This document shows, one piece after another, positions 25,426-35,175 of a DNA stretch of 64,000 bases. Within the stretch, counting starts at the first letter, position 1; each line of letters starts with the position of its first letter. Below the pieces are notes generated by a model. It did no database searches. It had not been told where the DNA came from and saw only the letters and a list, made by a program, of their open reading frames with translations. Both the position numbers and the translations under genes were made by a program. Source of the DNA: Marinobacter flavimaris (GTDB lineage Bacteria; Pseudomonadota; Gammaproteobacteria; Pseudomonadales; Oleiphilaceae). The stretch spans positions 1-64,000 of the forward strand of contig NZ_PSSW01000012.1 of the NCBI RefSeq assembly GCF_002933295.1, given 5' to 3'.

Positions 25426-26503
25426 ACAGCGTCGCTTCCTGATGATGGCCGGCGGTACCGGCGGGCACGTGTTCCCGGCCCTGGCAACGGCTCGGGCGCT
25501 TGAGGCTCGTGGCCACCAGGTGTACTGGCTCGGAGCCAGTGGCGGAATGGAACAGAGGCTGATCGGCGAAACCGATATCCCGCTGTCACTGATTCATATT
25601 TCCGGTTTGCGGGGCAAGGGTAAGCTCGCTCTCTTGCTGGCGCCGTTCCGGCTGATGCGGGCGCTGGGTGAAGCCTTCACCATCCTGCGCCGGGTTCGCC
25701 CGGATTGCGTTGTAGGCATGGGCGGATTTGTTACCGGGCCCGGTGGTGTTGCCGCCTGGCTGAACCGTACGCCGCTGGTGATTCATGAACAGAACGCCAT
25801 CGCCGGAATGACCAACCGCATCCTGGTCAGGTTTGCAGAAACCGTGCTGGAGGCTTTTCCGGGTAGCTTCGGGCCGAAAGTGGTTACCCGCTGTACCGGC
25901 AATCCGGTGCGGGAAGACCTCGCGGCCTTGCCTGTTCCGGAAAGGCGCCTGGCGGACCGTGAAGGTGCTCTCAGATTGCTGGTGATCGGCGGCAGTCTCG
26001 GCGCGCAGGTCTTTAATGAGCAGCTCCCCGAGGCGCTGGCGATGTTGCCGGAAGGTGACCGGCCCGTGGTCCGCCACCAGTGTGGTGAGCGCCATGCCGA
26101 GGCGGCGAAGCAGGCCTATGAGGAGCATGGCGTGGAGGCGGCCGTTGAGCCGTTCATCAAGGACATGGCCGAGGCCTATCAGTGGGCCGACCTGGTGCTG
26201 TGCCGGGCAGGCGCGTTGACCGTTTCGGAATTGTGCGCCGCGGGTATCGGCGCTGTCCTGGTGCCTTTTCCCCACGCCGTGGATGATCACCAGACGAAAA
26301 ACGGGCAACAAATGGTGTCGGCGAAGGCAGCCATTCTGATTCCACAGGCAAAAATGACCCCGGCGGTGCTTGCGGAAACCCTGGGTGATCTGGCCCGGAA
26401 TCGTGACCGGGTAAACGAAATGGCGAAGGCCGCCCGAACATTGGCCCGCCCTGATGCAACGGAGAGAGTCGTGAATTACTGTCTGGAGGCCGCCAATGGC
26501 TGA
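25418..26503 (+). CDS. murG: Lipid II synthase, UDP-GlcNAc transferase MurG
   Basis: MurG adds GlcNAc to lipid I at the inner face of the membrane. The 361-residue product has the GGTGGHVFPALA loop (about residues 11-22), GFVTGPGGVAAW, HEQNAIAGMTNR, the second-domain LLVIGGSLGAQVFNE, and CRAGALTVSELCAAGIGAVLVPFPHAVDDHQT that binds the nucleotide sugar. The start at ATG 25418, eight bases inside ftsW, matches the family N-terminus. An in-frame codon at 25325 is rejected. Confidence 0.97.
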   Translation: MTEQRRFLMMAGGTGGHVFPALATARALEARGHQVYWLGASGGMEQRLIGETDIPLSLIHISGLRGKGKLALLLAPFRLMRALGEAFTILRRVRPDCVVGMGGFVTGPGGVAAWLNRTPLVIHEQNAIAGMTNRILVRFAETVLEAFPGSFGPKVVTRCTGNPVREDLAALPVPERRLADREGALRLLVIGGSLGAQVFNEQLPEALAMLPEGDRPVVRHQCGERHAEAAKQAYEEHGVEAAVEPFIKDMAEAYQWADLVLCRAGALTVSELCAAGIGAVLVPFPHAVDDHQTKNGQQMVSAKAAILIPQAKMTPAVLAETLGDLARNRDRVNEMAKAARTLARPDATERVVNYCLEAANG

Positions 26504-27941
26504 TGCAAATAATCCGCCCCTGGTCTATCAGGTGCCTGAAATGCGCCGGATCCGTCACATCCACTTTGTGGGGATTGGTGGTGCGGGGATGAGCGGCATC
26601 GCCGAGGTTCTCAAGAATCAGGGCTACGACGTTTCCGGATCGGATCTGAAAGAAGGGGCGGTTACCGATCGTCTCAAGGGTATGGGCGTAGAAGTGCAGA
26701 TCGGTCACCGGGAAGAGAACAGCGCCAGTGCCGATGTGGTTGTGGTGTCTTCAGCGGTGTCTGCGGAAAACCCGGAAGTCGTGGCGGCCCGCAGTCGTCG
26801 GGTGCCGATCGTGCCCAGGGCAGAAATGCTCGCGGAAATCATGCGCTATCGCCACGGCATCGCCGTCGCTGGAACCCATGGCAAGACCACAACCACCAGC
26901 CTGATCGCATCCATTCTGGGTGAGGCGGGCCTGGACCCGACTTTCGTGATTGGCGGCAAGCTGAACAGCGCCGGCACCAACGCTCAGTTGGGCGGTTCCC
27001 GCTATCTGGTGGCGGAGGCAGACGAGAGTGATGCGTCCTTCCTGCATCTGACGCCGGTGATTTCAGTGGTAACCAACATCGAAGCGGACCATATGGATAC
27101 CTATGGCGGCGATGTCGAGAAGCTGAAGCAGACCTTTGTGGACTTTCTGCACAACCTGCCGTTTTACGGTGTTGCGGTGATGTGCGTCGATGACGGTTAC
27201 GTTCAGGAGATCATCCCCCGGATATCCCGCGCCATCATCACCTACGGAATTGACAACCCGGAGGCGGATTACCGGGCCGAGAGTATCAATTCCGACGGTT
27301 TGCGGACCCACTTTGTGGTGAAGCGTCCGGCCGGGCGCAGCGACCTCGCGGTCGAGCTGAAAATGCCGGGCCGTCATAACGTGCTGAACGCGCTGGCGGC
27401 CATAGCCGTGGCCACAGACGAAGGCGTCGCCGATGATGCAATCTGCCGCGGGCTGGCCGGATTTGCCGGTGTCGGTCGCCGGTTCCAGGTCTACGGCGAT
27501 TACCAGACCCCCAAGGGCACGGTCACCCTGGTGGACGATTACGGTCACCACCCGACGGAGGTAGAGGCTGTTATCCGGGCTGCACATGATGCCTGGCCCG
27601 ATCGGCGTCTGGTCATGCTTTACCAGCCGCACCGCTTTACGCGGACCCGCGACCTTTATGAAGACTTTGTCCGGGTGCTTTCGGAAGTGGACGGCCTGCT
27701 TTTAATGGACGTGTATTCCGCCGGCGAACCGGCGATTCCGGGGGCCGATGGTCGGGCCCTGTGCCGCAGTATTCGCCAGCGGGGGCAGGTGGAACCGGTA
27801 TTTGTTGAGGACAACCTGGAAATCGAGTCCCTGCTGGCCAATGTGCTGCAGGACGGTGATCTGCTGATAACCCAGGGCGCCGGCGATATTGGCGGCGTGG
27901 CAGCGCGGCTGGCAGCCGCGGGAGTGATAGCTGGTGAGTGA
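26496..27941 (+). CDS. murC: UDP-N-acetylmuramate--L-alanine ligase
   Basis: MurC adds the first amino acid of the stem peptide. The 481-residue product contains IHFVGIGGAGMSGIAEVL, the P-loop VAGTHGKTTTTSL (about residues 123-135), EADESDASFL, and the C-terminal LVDDYGHHPTEVEAV with YQPHRFTRT. It overlaps murG and ddlB by eight bases each. No murB lies between murC and ddlB, which is also the Pseudomonas arrangement. Confidence 0.97.
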   Translation: MADANNPPLVYQVPEMRRIRHIHFVGIGGAGMSGIAEVLKNQGYDVSGSDLKEGAVTDRLKGMGVEVQIGHREENSASADVVVVSSAVSAENPEVVAARSRRVPIVPRAEMLAEIMRYRHGIAVAGTHGKTTTTSLIASILGEAGLDPTFVIGGKLNSAGTNAQLGGSRYLVAEADESDASFLHLTPVISVVTNIEADHMDTYGGDVEKLKQTFVDFLHNLPFYGVAVMCVDDGYVQEIIPRISRAIITYGIDNPEADYRAESINSDGLRTHFVVKRPAGRSDLAVELKMPGRHNVLNALAAIAVATDEGVADDAICRGLAGFAGVGRRFQVYGDYQTPKGTVTLVDDYGHHPTEVEAVIRAAHDAWPDRRLVMLYQPHRFTRTRDLYEDFVRVLSEVDGLLLMDVYSAGEPAIPGADGRALCRSIRQRGQVEPVFVEDNLEIESLLANVLQDGDLLITQGAGDIGGVAARLAAAGVIAGE

Positions 27942-28914
27942 CATGCATCATGGGGAACCACAGGCTTATCAGGCCGAACCGGAGCTCGTTCGGTCGCTCG
28001 GTCGGGTGGCCGTGTTCATGGGTGGAGATTCCGCTGAAAGGGAAGTGTCCCTGAAAAGCGGCAAGGCGGTACTGGCGGCGCTGGTGTCAGCCGGCGTGGA
28101 TGCGTTTGCCGTGGACGTCCGCGGCTGCCTGCTGAGAACCGTCGACAACCCTGATTTTGACCGGGTGTTCATCGCGCTGCATGGTCGTGGAGGCGAGGAC
28201 GGTACCTTGCAGGCCATCCTTTCGCAGGCCGGTATTCCCTACACCGGCAGCGATGTGCTGGCCTCGGCACTGGCCATGGACAAGCTGAGAACCAAGTACG
28301 TGTTCGAAGGCTGTGGCCTGCCAACGCCGAAGTTCCGCACCATGTCCGGAGCAGATCAGGCCGAACAGATCATTGGTGAACTGCGGGCGCCCTTGAGTGT
28401 GAAACCTTCCCGGGAAGGCTCCAGCATCGGCATCCGCAAGGTACACACGGCGGCCGAACTGGCTGACGCCTACGAAGCCGCCGCCGCGCTGGACAATCTG
28501 GTGCTGGTGGAGGAGTGGATCGAAGGGCCGGAGTTCACCGTCAGTCTGTTGCAGGATCGGGCGCTTCCGGCCATTGGCCTGAGCGCAAGCACCGAGCACG
28601 TTTTTTACGATTACGAGGCCAAGTACCTGGCAGACGATACCCGGTATCGCATTCCCTGTGGTCTGGCGCCTGAAGACGAAGTCCGTCTTCAGCACCTGGC
28701 ACTGGAGGCCTTCCGGGTTGTTGGCTGTCGGACCTGGGGCCGGGTCGACATCATGCAGGACAGCGACGGCAAGTTCTGGCTGCTGGAGGTCAATACCGTG
28801 CCCGGTATGACGGACCACAGTCTTGTGCCCATGGCTGCAAAGGCCGCAGGCATCAGCTTCGAAGAGCTGGTGGTCCGGATACTGAAAGACAGTCTGGAGG
28901 GCGCCAATGCTTGA
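27934..28914 (+). CDS. ddlB: D-alanine--D-alanine ligase
   Basis: Ddl makes the D-Ala-D-Ala dipeptide used by MurF. The 326-residue product is an ATP-grasp enzyme with VAVFMGGDSAEREVSLKSG at the start, FIALHGRGGEDGTLQ, YTGSDVLASALAMDK, KPSREGSSIGI and the metal-binding end VDIMQDSDGKFWLLEVNTVPGMTDHSLVP. GTG 27934 is used; ATG 27943 is an alternative. The N-terminus is about 20 residues longer than in E. coli DdlB. Confidence 0.96.
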   Translation: MSDMHHGEPQAYQAEPELVRSLGRVAVFMGGDSAEREVSLKSGKAVLAALVSAGVDAFAVDVRGCLLRTVDNPDFDRVFIALHGRGGEDGTLQAILSQAGIPYTGSDVLASALAMDKLRTKYVFEGCGLPTPKFRTMSGADQAEQIIGELRAPLSVKPSREGSSIGIRKVHTAAELADAYEAAAALDNLVLVEEWIEGPEFTVSLLQDRALPAIGLSASTEHVFYDYEAKYLADDTRYRIPCGLAPEDEVRLQHLALEAFRVVGCRTWGRVDIMQDSDGKFWLLEVNTVPGMTDHSLVPMAAKAAGISFEELVVRILKDSLEGANA

Positions 28915-29746
28915 AACACTGCTGATCCGGAGCCGGGCGATTCCGTCCGAGCCCCCGCGACGCCGGGGGGCAACGTCCCTCGGTCCCGAGCGGGACCGGT
29001 TTGGCGTGTTGAAGGGTGTGCTGGCAGCTGTACCCTGGCTCCAGGTGGGCATGGGCGCGGTGATTGTGCTGTTGGCTGCACTGGTGCCCTGGGGCACTGG
29101 CAAGGTGCTGGGCGCCATGGATCAGCAGATCCTTGCCGTCGATGTGAAGGGAGAATTTGTGGGCGATAGCCGGGTCGCCATTGAGCGCGCCGCTGGCGAC
29201 TGGATCGGCAAGAGCTATTTCGCCACGGATCTTTCGGAAATCAAAGACAGCCTGGAACGTCGGCCCTGGGTTGCGTCCGCGGCGGTGCGTCGGGTATGGC
29301 CGGATCGCCTGGTGATCGATATCAGGGAGAAGAAACCCCTGGCTTACTGGACCGATGGACGTCTCGTAAGCCGCACCGGTGAGCTGTTCGCGCCGGCGAA
29401 TCCCGAAGTTGCGGGTCGGTTGCCACGACTCGCAGGGCCGGATGAAAGGGTGCGGGATGTGATCGATATGGCGCGGGACATGAGCGACAAGCTGGTCGCC
29501 CGGGGGCTTGGATTTTCAGGCCTGACGCTGGAACACCGGGGTGCGTGGACCCTGCAGCTGGCCAACGGCATCGAGGTGGTGCTTGGCCGCGATCAGGTGG
29601 CGCAACGGTTTGATCGGTTTATCACGGTTTATGAAAACCGACTGGCAGCAAGGTCGGACGAAGTCAGTCGGGTAGATGCCCGCTACACCAACGGTGTGGC
29701 GGTCAAGTGGAAGGCTGTCGAGACAGCCTCCAGCCCAAAATCATAG
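28907..29746 (+). CDS. ftsQ: Cell division protein FtsQ
   Basis: FtsQ recruits FtsL and FtsB to the divisome. The 279-residue product has a cytoplasmic N-terminus, one membrane helix (VGMGAVIVLLAALVPW, about residues 45-62) and a POTRA domain. The POTRA domain starts ILAVDVKGEFVGDSRVAIERAA and continues with the conserved RRPWVASAAVRRVWPDRLVIDIREKKPLAYW. The FtsQ beta domain follows. It overlaps ddlB by eight bases and precedes ftsA. Confidence 0.95.
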   Translation: MLETLLIRSRAIPSEPPRRRGATSLGPERDRFGVLKGVLAAVPWLQVGMGAVIVLLAALVPWGTGKVLGAMDQQILAVDVKGEFVGDSRVAIERAAGDWIGKSYFATDLSEIKDSLERRPWVASAAVRRVWPDRLVIDIREKKPLAYWTDGRLVSRTGELFAPANPEVAGRLPRLAGPDERVRDVIDMARDMSDKLVARGLGFSGLTLEHRGAWTLQLANGIEVVLGRDQVAQRFDRFITVYENRLAARSDEVSRVDARYTNGVAVKWKAVETASSPKS

Positions 29747-29782
29747 CAACGGTTAATTCAGACCTACGGTTTGGTGGAACAC

Positions 29783-31018
29783 ATGTCATCGGTTGAAACG
29801 GAAAACATGATTGTCGGCCTCGATATCGGAACCTCGAAGGTGGTTGCGATTGTCGGCAAGCGCAAGATGGACGGCACCATCGAAGTGGTGGGCATTGGTT
29901 CCCATCCTTCCCGGGGCCTCAAGCGTGGAGTGGTGGTGAATATTGAAACCACCGTCCAGGCAATTCAGCGCGCGGTGGAAGAGGCGGAATTGATGGCCGG
30001 GTGCCGCATTCACTCGGTGTATGCGGGTATTGCCGGCAGCCACATCAAGAGCCTGAATTCCCACGGCATTGTTGCAATCCGTGACCGTGAGGTCACCCAG
30101 GCCGATATAGACCGGGTCATTGACGCCGCCCAGGCGGTTGCGATTCCTGCAGACCAGAAGATTCTCCATATTCTGCCCCAGGAGTTCGTGATCGACAGCC
30201 AGGAAGGCATCAAGGAACCCATGGGCATGTCCGGTGTGCGCCTGGAGGCAAAGGTTCATCTGGTGACCTGCGCGGTCAATGCTGCCCAGAACATAGAGAA
30301 ATGCGTGAAGCGCTGCGGGCTTGAGGTGGATGACATCATCCTGGAGCAGCTGGCATCCAGCCACGCCATTCTCACCGAGGATGAGAAAGAGCTGGGTGTC
30401 TGCGTGGTGGATATCGGTGGTGGCACCACGGATATTGCGGTGTTTACCGGCGGTGCTATCCGGCACACGGCGGTGATTCCGATCGCCGGCGACCAGGTGA
30501 CCAACGACATTGCCATGGCGCTGCGCACACCGACCCAGAATGCTGAAGAAATCAAGATCAAGTATGCCTGTGCACTGACCCAGCTGGCCGGTGCGGATGA
30601 AACCATCAAGGTGCCCAGTGTTGGCGATCGCGCGCCGCGCGATCTGTCCAGGCAGGCCCTGGCGGAGGTGGTGGAACCGCGCTACGAGGAGCTGTTCACC
30701 CTGGTTCAGTCAGAGTTGCGCCGGTCCGGATTTGAAGACCTCATTCCGGCAGGCATCGTGATAACCGGCGGTTCCTCCACCATGGAAGGCGTGGTGGAGC
30801 TGGCCGAAGAGATCTTCCACATGCCGGTAAGGCTGGCCTGTCCGCAGGCGGTTTCCGGCATGACGGAGGTAGTCAACAATCCGATCTACGCCACTGGCGT
30901 TGGGTTGTTGATTCATGGTTTCCGCCAGATGGATCTGGGGCGGGCACCGGTGCTCAAGGGTGAAGATGCACCCTCGCTGTTTGAGCGCATGAAAGCCTGG
31001 TTTACCGGTCATTTCTGA
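29783..31018 (+). CDS. ftsA: Cell division protein FtsA
   Basis: FtsA is the actin-like protein that anchors FtsZ to the membrane. The 411-residue product has the phosphate-1 loop VGLDIGTSKVVAIVG, the 1C subdomain, the phosphate-2 motif VVDIGGGTTDIAVF (about residues 208-221), and the adenosine motif GIVITGGSSTMEG. It ends in an amphipathic helix (LFERMKAWFTGHF) that serves as the membrane anchor. ATG 29783 is preferred over the TTG and GTG codons at 29771 and 29774. Confidence 0.96.
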   Translation: MSSVETENMIVGLDIGTSKVVAIVGKRKMDGTIEVVGIGSHPSRGLKRGVVVNIETTVQAIQRAVEEAELMAGCRIHSVYAGIAGSHIKSLNSHGIVAIRDREVTQADIDRVIDAAQAVAIPADQKILHILPQEFVIDSQEGIKEPMGMSGVRLEAKVHLVTCAVNAAQNIEKCVKRCGLEVDDIILEQLASSHAILTEDEKELGVCVVDIGGGTTDIAVFTGGAIRHTAVIPIAGDQVTNDIAMALRTPTQNAEEIKIKYACALTQLAGADETIKVPSVGDRAPRDLSRQALAEVVEPRYEELFTLVQSELRRSGFEDLIPAGIVITGGSSTMEGVVELAEEIFHMPVRLACPQAVSGMTEVVNNPIYATGVGLLIHGFRQMDLGRAPVLKGEDAPSLFERMKAWFTGHF

Positions 31019-31116
31019 CGGGGCCGGGCGGGTAGTACACGAAGGTATCTCGAAAACACAATCTCGAACAAACAGCCCGGAACAAGGGCTGAAAACAGCA
31101 CGAAGGAGTAGGGGAA

Positions 31117-32274
31117 ATGTTTGAACTCGTCGATAATGTCCAGCAAAACGCTGTCATTAAAGTCGTCGGTGTAGGCGGTGGTGGCGGCAACGCCGTGCGC
31201 CATATGCTTAACAGCGACATCGAAGGTGTGGAATTCATCTGCGCCAACACGGACGCCCAGGCGCTGACCGATATGGACGCGCGTCAGATCATCCAGCTCG
31301 GTGGCAACATCACCAAGGGGCTGGGTGCCGGCGCCAATCCGGAAGTCGGTCGCCAGTCTGCCCTGGAAGACCGCGATCGTATCGCCGAAGCCATCAAGGG
31401 CGCGGATATGGTCTTCATTACCGCGGGCATGGGCGGTGGTACCGGTACCGGTGCCGCGCCGATCGTAGCGGAAGTAGCCCGCGAACTGGGCATCCTGACC
31501 GTTGCCGTGGTCACCAAGCCTTTCATGTTCGAAGGCGGCAAGCGCATGAGCGTTGCTGAATCCGGTCTGAAAGAGCTGGAAGAAAGCGTCGACTCCCTGA
31601 TTACCATTCCCAATGAAAAGCTGCTGGCGGTCATGGGCAAGAAAACCAGCCTGCTGGACGCATTTGCCGCAGCTAACGATGTGCTTCTGGGCGCAGTTCA
31701 GGGCATCGCTGATCTGATTACCCGCAACGGTATGATCAACGTCGACTTCGCCGACGTGAAGACGGTCATGTCCGAAATGGGTATGGCGATGATGGGCACC
31801 GCCCGTGCCACGGGTGAAAATCGTGCGCGGGAAGCCGCCGAAGCGGCCGTTCGCAGCCCGCTGCTCGAAGACATCAACCTGCAGGGTGCCAAGGGTATTC
31901 TGGTCAACATTACCGCGGGCATGGATCTCAACCTGGGCGAATTCTCCGAGGTTGGCGACATTGTGCGTGAGTTTGCTTCTGACTCTGCCACCGTTGTTGT
32001 CGGTACCGTTATTGATCCGGAAATGACCGACGAACTGAAGGTAACGGTTGTTGCGACCGGCCTGGGTGGTGATCGTGAGAAGCCGACCAAGGTGGTGGAC
32101 AATACCCGCACTCTGGATGGAAAAACCGATTACAACCAGCTGGATCGTCCCGCTGTTCTGCGTCGCCGGGCCGTTTCCCATGGAAACGTGGCTATCGACC
32201 AGAGCAAGGATAGCGAGGAGCAGGGTGTCGACTATCTCGATATTCCCGCATTCCTCCGTCGGCAGGCTGACTGA
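31117..32274 (+). CDS. ftsZ: Cell division protein FtsZ
   Basis: FtsZ is the tubulin homologue forming the division ring. The 385-residue product has the N-terminal GVGGGGGNAVRHM, the tubulin signature GMGGGTGTGAAP (about residues 104-115), the T7 loop NVDFADVKTVM, a short variable linker and the conserved C-terminal peptide DYLDIPAFLRRQ that binds FtsA and ZipA. GAAGGAG lies before the ATG. About 210 bases without a gene follow; I find no convincing terminator there. Confidence 0.98.
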   Translation: MFELVDNVQQNAVIKVVGVGGGGGNAVRHMLNSDIEGVEFICANTDAQALTDMDARQIIQLGGNITKGLGAGANPEVGRQSALEDRDRIAEAIKGADMVFITAGMGGGTGTGAAPIVAEVARELGILTVAVVTKPFMFEGGKRMSVAESGLKELEESVDSLITIPNEKLLAVMGKKTSLLDAFAAANDVLLGAVQGIADLITRNGMINVDFADVKTVMSEMGMAMMGTARATGENRAREAAEAAVRSPLLEDINLQGAKGILVNITAGMDLNLGEFSEVGDIVREFASDSATVVVGTVIDPEMTDELKVTVVATGLGGDREKPTKVVDNTRTLDGKTDYNQLDRPAVLRRRAVSHGNVAIDQSKDSEEQGVDYLDIPAFLRRQAD

Positions 32275-32486
32275 TAATCTGGTGCAATTGTGATCCGGTT
32301 GTGGTTCTTGTGCGAAACATGGAACCCGGCATCCGGTAAATACGTGCACTGATTGCCATGAGTTGGATGCTGGATGAACATTCAGCAACAACGGATTGGT
32401 TAAATGGTATTCAGTCTTATTTTCTGATATTCTCCGGGCAGATTTTTGCCTAGAATATCGCCTTTTTGTGACGGAATTATGTACCG

Positions 32487-33401
32487 ATGATCAGACAACG
32501 GACACTTAAAAACACCATCCGTGCCACCGGTGTTGGCTTGCACTCGGGTGAGAAGGTCTACCTGACCCTCAAGCCTGCCCCGGTGGACTCCGGTATCATC
32601 TTCCGCCGTACCGATCTTGACCCGATGGTTGAGATTCGTGCCTGCGCGGAAAATGTAGGTGAGACCATGCTGTCCACGACGCTGGTGAAAAACGGTGTCC
32701 GTGTGGCGACTGTGGAGCATTTGCTCTCGGCCATGGCTGGTCTCGGGATTGATAACTGTTTCGTCGAACTAAGTGCCGCGGAAGTGCCCATCATGGACGG
32801 CTCTGCCGGTCCTTTTGTGTTCCTTCTGCAGTCCGCCGGCATTGCCGAGCAGGATGCAGCCAAGCGTTTCATTCGCATCAAGCGTGAGGTAACGGTTGAG
32901 GAAGGCGACAAGAAGGCCACCCTGCTGCCTTTCGAAGGCTTCAAGGTGAGCTTCGGTATCGACTTTGATCACCCCGTGTTCAAGGGCCGCGCCCAGACAG
33001 CAACCGTCGATTTTTCCAGCACCTCCTTTGTCAAGGAAGTGAGTCGCGCTCGGACTTTCGGGTTCATGCGTGACATCGAAAAATTGCGTGCCATGAACCT
33101 TGCTCTCGGCGGCAGTGTGGACAACGCCATCGTTGTTGATGACTACAAGATCCTCAACGAAGACGGTCTGCGCTATGACGACGAATTTGTGAAGCACAAG
33201 CTGCTTGATGCCATCGGCGATCTCTATCAGTTGGGCAACAGCCTGATTGGTGAGTTCCGGGGGATCAAATCCGGCCACGATCTGAACAATAAGCTGTTGC
33301 GCAAGCTCAGGGCAGAAGAGGATGCCTGGGAAGTGGTTACCTTTGATGACGAGGCCACTGCCCCGATTTCCTACATGAAGCCTGTGCTGGCGGCGGGCTG
33401 A
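32487..33401 (+). CDS. lpxC: UDP-3-O-acyl-N-acetylglucosamine deacetylase
   Basis: LpxC is the zinc deacetylase that commits UDP-GlcNAc derivatives to lipid A. The 304-residue product has ATGVGLHSGEKVYLTL, the zinc-ligand motif VATVEHLLSAMAGLGIDN with its His near residue 79, EVPIMDGSAGPF, and the late HKLLDAIGDLYQLG with the second and third metal ligands and KSGHDLNN. A TAGAAT at 32451-32456 may be its -10, without a clear -35. In E. coli LpxC level is set by FtsH proteolysis; the tail here ends LAAG. Confidence 0.97.
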   Translation: MIRQRTLKNTIRATGVGLHSGEKVYLTLKPAPVDSGIIFRRTDLDPMVEIRACAENVGETMLSTTLVKNGVRVATVEHLLSAMAGLGIDNCFVELSAAEVPIMDGSAGPFVFLLQSAGIAEQDAAKRFIRIKREVTVEEGDKKATLLPFEGFKVSFGIDFDHPVFKGRAQTATVDFSSTSFVKEVSRARTFGFMRDIEKLRAMNLALGGSVDNAIVVDDYKILNEDGLRYDDEFVKHKLLDAIGDLYQLGNSLIGEFRGIKSGHDLNNKLLRKLRAEEDAWEVVTFDDEATAPISYMKPVLAAG

Positions 33402-33412
33402 AGCAGGACGCT

Positions 33413-33859
33413 TTAATCCCGGACGTGGCTAGCGAGTTTTTCGAGAACCTCGCGTAATGCTTTATCCTTCGTGTGCCCGGCCTCCTCTTTGAGGAGCCGG
33501 GCATTTTCTTTGCTCAAGGGTTCTTTTTTGAACACCGGTTTTTCCCGAAATCTGGGCGGTGCAACCTTGACCTTCAGTTTCCAGACGAACCGGAACAGTT
33601 CGTTCTCTCGCAGCTTTTCCATGATTTCGTGCTGGCGGAACCGGATCTGACTCGCTTTACCCGCGGTTTCGGTGGTCAGGACCAGCTCTCCGTCCTTGCA
33701 GCTGACAAAGCGTGTCCCGTTGAACAGCTCGCTCGGCAGGGCGGCCAGGACTTCTCCTTCCGCCTGTCGATGGAGCTCGGCCTTTGCCACAAGATCCTTC
33801 AGTACCGGGGTTCTGCCAAGCTTGTCGAAGGTCATTTTTTGTTCGCTTTTGCGTTTCAT
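33413..33859 (-). CDS. dciA: DciA-type replicative helicase loader/operator (DUF721)
   Basis: DciA is the ancestral bacterial protein that helps load the replicative helicase DnaB, replacing DnaC where that is absent. The 148-residue product has the DUF721 core: a short N-terminal segment around VLKDLV, then LPSELFNGTRFVSCKDGELVLTTETAGKASQIRFRQHEIMEKL with strand-helix character (about residues 40-85). A basic, disordered C-terminal tail follows. Its place between lpxC and the M23 peptidase-secA pair, on the opposite strand, is the Pseudomonas position. It would be called hypothetical in older annotation. Confidence 0.82.
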   Translation of the reverse strand: MKRKSEQKMTFDKLGRTPVLKDLVAKAELHRQAEGEVLAALPSELFNGTRFVSCKDGELVLTTETAGKASQIRFRQHEIMEKLRENELFRFVWKLKVKVAPPRFREKPVFKKEPLSKENARLLKEEAGHTKDKALREVLEKLASHVRD

Positions 33860-34092
33860 GGCGGCGTTTTTACTCGACGGCTGCGTTTACGATTGGTTAC
33901 ACTTCGGCACGGTTTATGCGTAGTGCCTGTATTACACTCGTTTTACATTGTGATAAATGAGTATGTCTACCGGGCGCTGCAATTTTTTCAGTATGTAGCT
34001 GTTGCCAAAGGATGGCAGACCCCCTTCGGATTTTTCCGGGGCGCAACACTACAGGATGCGGTTGCGGCTCAACGATGAAACCAGATGACGAT

Positions 34093-35028
34093 ATGAACAT
34101 TATTCTCGTTGGCAAACGCCACGGAAAGTCCCGTGTGCTGTCGATCAACAGCACGCTTGCTGCCGGCTTGCTGTTCCTCGTGCTCTCCCTGCTGGTCGCG
34201 GCCGGCTGGGCCGGGTATCAAATGGCTGTGCAGCAAGTAGAGGCCAGAGAGCCCACCAACTCCGAGCTGGTCGCCGAGTGGAAGCAGAAGCTGGCAGACC
34301 AGAAGGCAGAACTGGCCAGTATCGAGGAGAACGTCCAGCAACAGGTGGATGCGCTGACTCTTCGTCTCGGCGAGATCCAGGGCCGTCTCCTGCGGCTGGA
34401 TGCGCTGGGCCAGCGGTTTGTTGAATCCGGCCTGGTGGCCAGTGACGAATTCAACTTCGATCAGCCGGCTGCAGTCGGCGGGCCAGAAGATGCCTTGTCC
34501 GGGGATTCCTTCTCCGCACCTGAGCTGACCCGGATGATTGAGGAAATGGAATGGCGAATCGAAGACCGCGAACAGCAACTGCGGTTGCTCGACCAGCTGG
34601 CCTCCAGCAAGCGGCTCGAAGACGAATTGTACCTGGAAGGCCGCCCGATCACCTGGGGCTGGCTGTCTTCGAAGTACGGTTACCGGTCCGATCCGTTTAC
34701 CGGCAAGCGGACCTGGCATGCCGGTGTTGATCTGGCCGGCAAGGATGGCAGCGACATTATTTCGGTCGCCGGCGGTGTCGTTACCTATGCCGGAGAGCGC
34801 TATGGCTACGGTAACCTCGTGGAAGTCGACCATGGTGATGGTCTGATAACCCGCTATGCCCACTGCAAGACTATCAAGGTGAAGGTGGGCGATGTTGTCC
34901 AGAAAGGCCAGGTAGTCGCGCTGATGGGCAGCACAGGGCGTTCCACCGGGCCTCACGTGCACTTTGAAGTCATCCGGAATGGCAAGTCTGAAAACCCGGA
35001 AACCTACATCAAGCGGGCGAGCCGCTAA
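34093..35028 (+). CDS. M23-family metallopeptidase, membrane anchored
   Basis: This is a LytM/M23 zinc peptidase probably acting on peptidoglycan crosslinks in the periplasm. The 311-residue product has a basic N-terminus and one membrane segment (LAAGLLFLVLSLLVAAGWAGY). A coiled-coil stretch follows (about residues 50-190) with repeated E/Q/L heptads. The M23 domain contains HAGVDLAGKDG, LITRYAHCKT and the HxH motif HVHFEV. Active-site ligands look intact. ATG 34093 fits the Pseudomonas relatives; an in-frame ATG at 34075 adds six residues. The actual bond cleaved is unknown. Confidence 0.9.
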   Translation: MNIILVGKRHGKSRVLSINSTLAAGLLFLVLSLLVAAGWAGYQMAVQQVEAREPTNSELVAEWKQKLADQKAELASIEENVQQQVDALTLRLGEIQGRLLRLDALGQRFVESGLVASDEFNFDQPAAVGGPEDALSGDSFSAPELTRMIEEMEWRIEDREQQLRLLDQLASSKRLEDELYLEGRPITWGWLSSKYGYRSDPFTGKRTWHAGVDLAGKDGSDIISVAGGVVTYAGERYGYGNLVEVDHGDGLITRYAHCKTIKVKVGDVVQKGQVVALMGSTGRSTGPHVHFEVIRNGKSENPETYIKRASR

Positions 35029-35147
35029 TTCGGTTCCGGCCCGCAAGCCGTTGTCAGTACTTTCCCGCCAGTCGGCCTCCGGCCAGTTTTTATCCGTGAA
35101 TCCGGTGCCTCATCAGCGACTTATTGCGCCTGTGTGAGGCCTACCTT

Positions 35148-35175
35148 TTGTCCTGTTACAAAATAAGGTTAGAAT
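35148..35175 (+). promoter_or_regulatory. Candidate sigma70 promoter of secA
   Basis: TTGTCC (35148-35153), 16 bases, TAGAAT (35170-35175), about 38 bases ahead of the secA ATG. No secM-like arrest peptide is encoded upstream. Confidence 0.6.

Noticed and set aside
31009..32391. 460-residue minus-strand frame opposite ftsZ
   Set aside because: It covers the highly conserved ftsZ coding region. Its composition reflects codon bias, and no homologous fold is visible.
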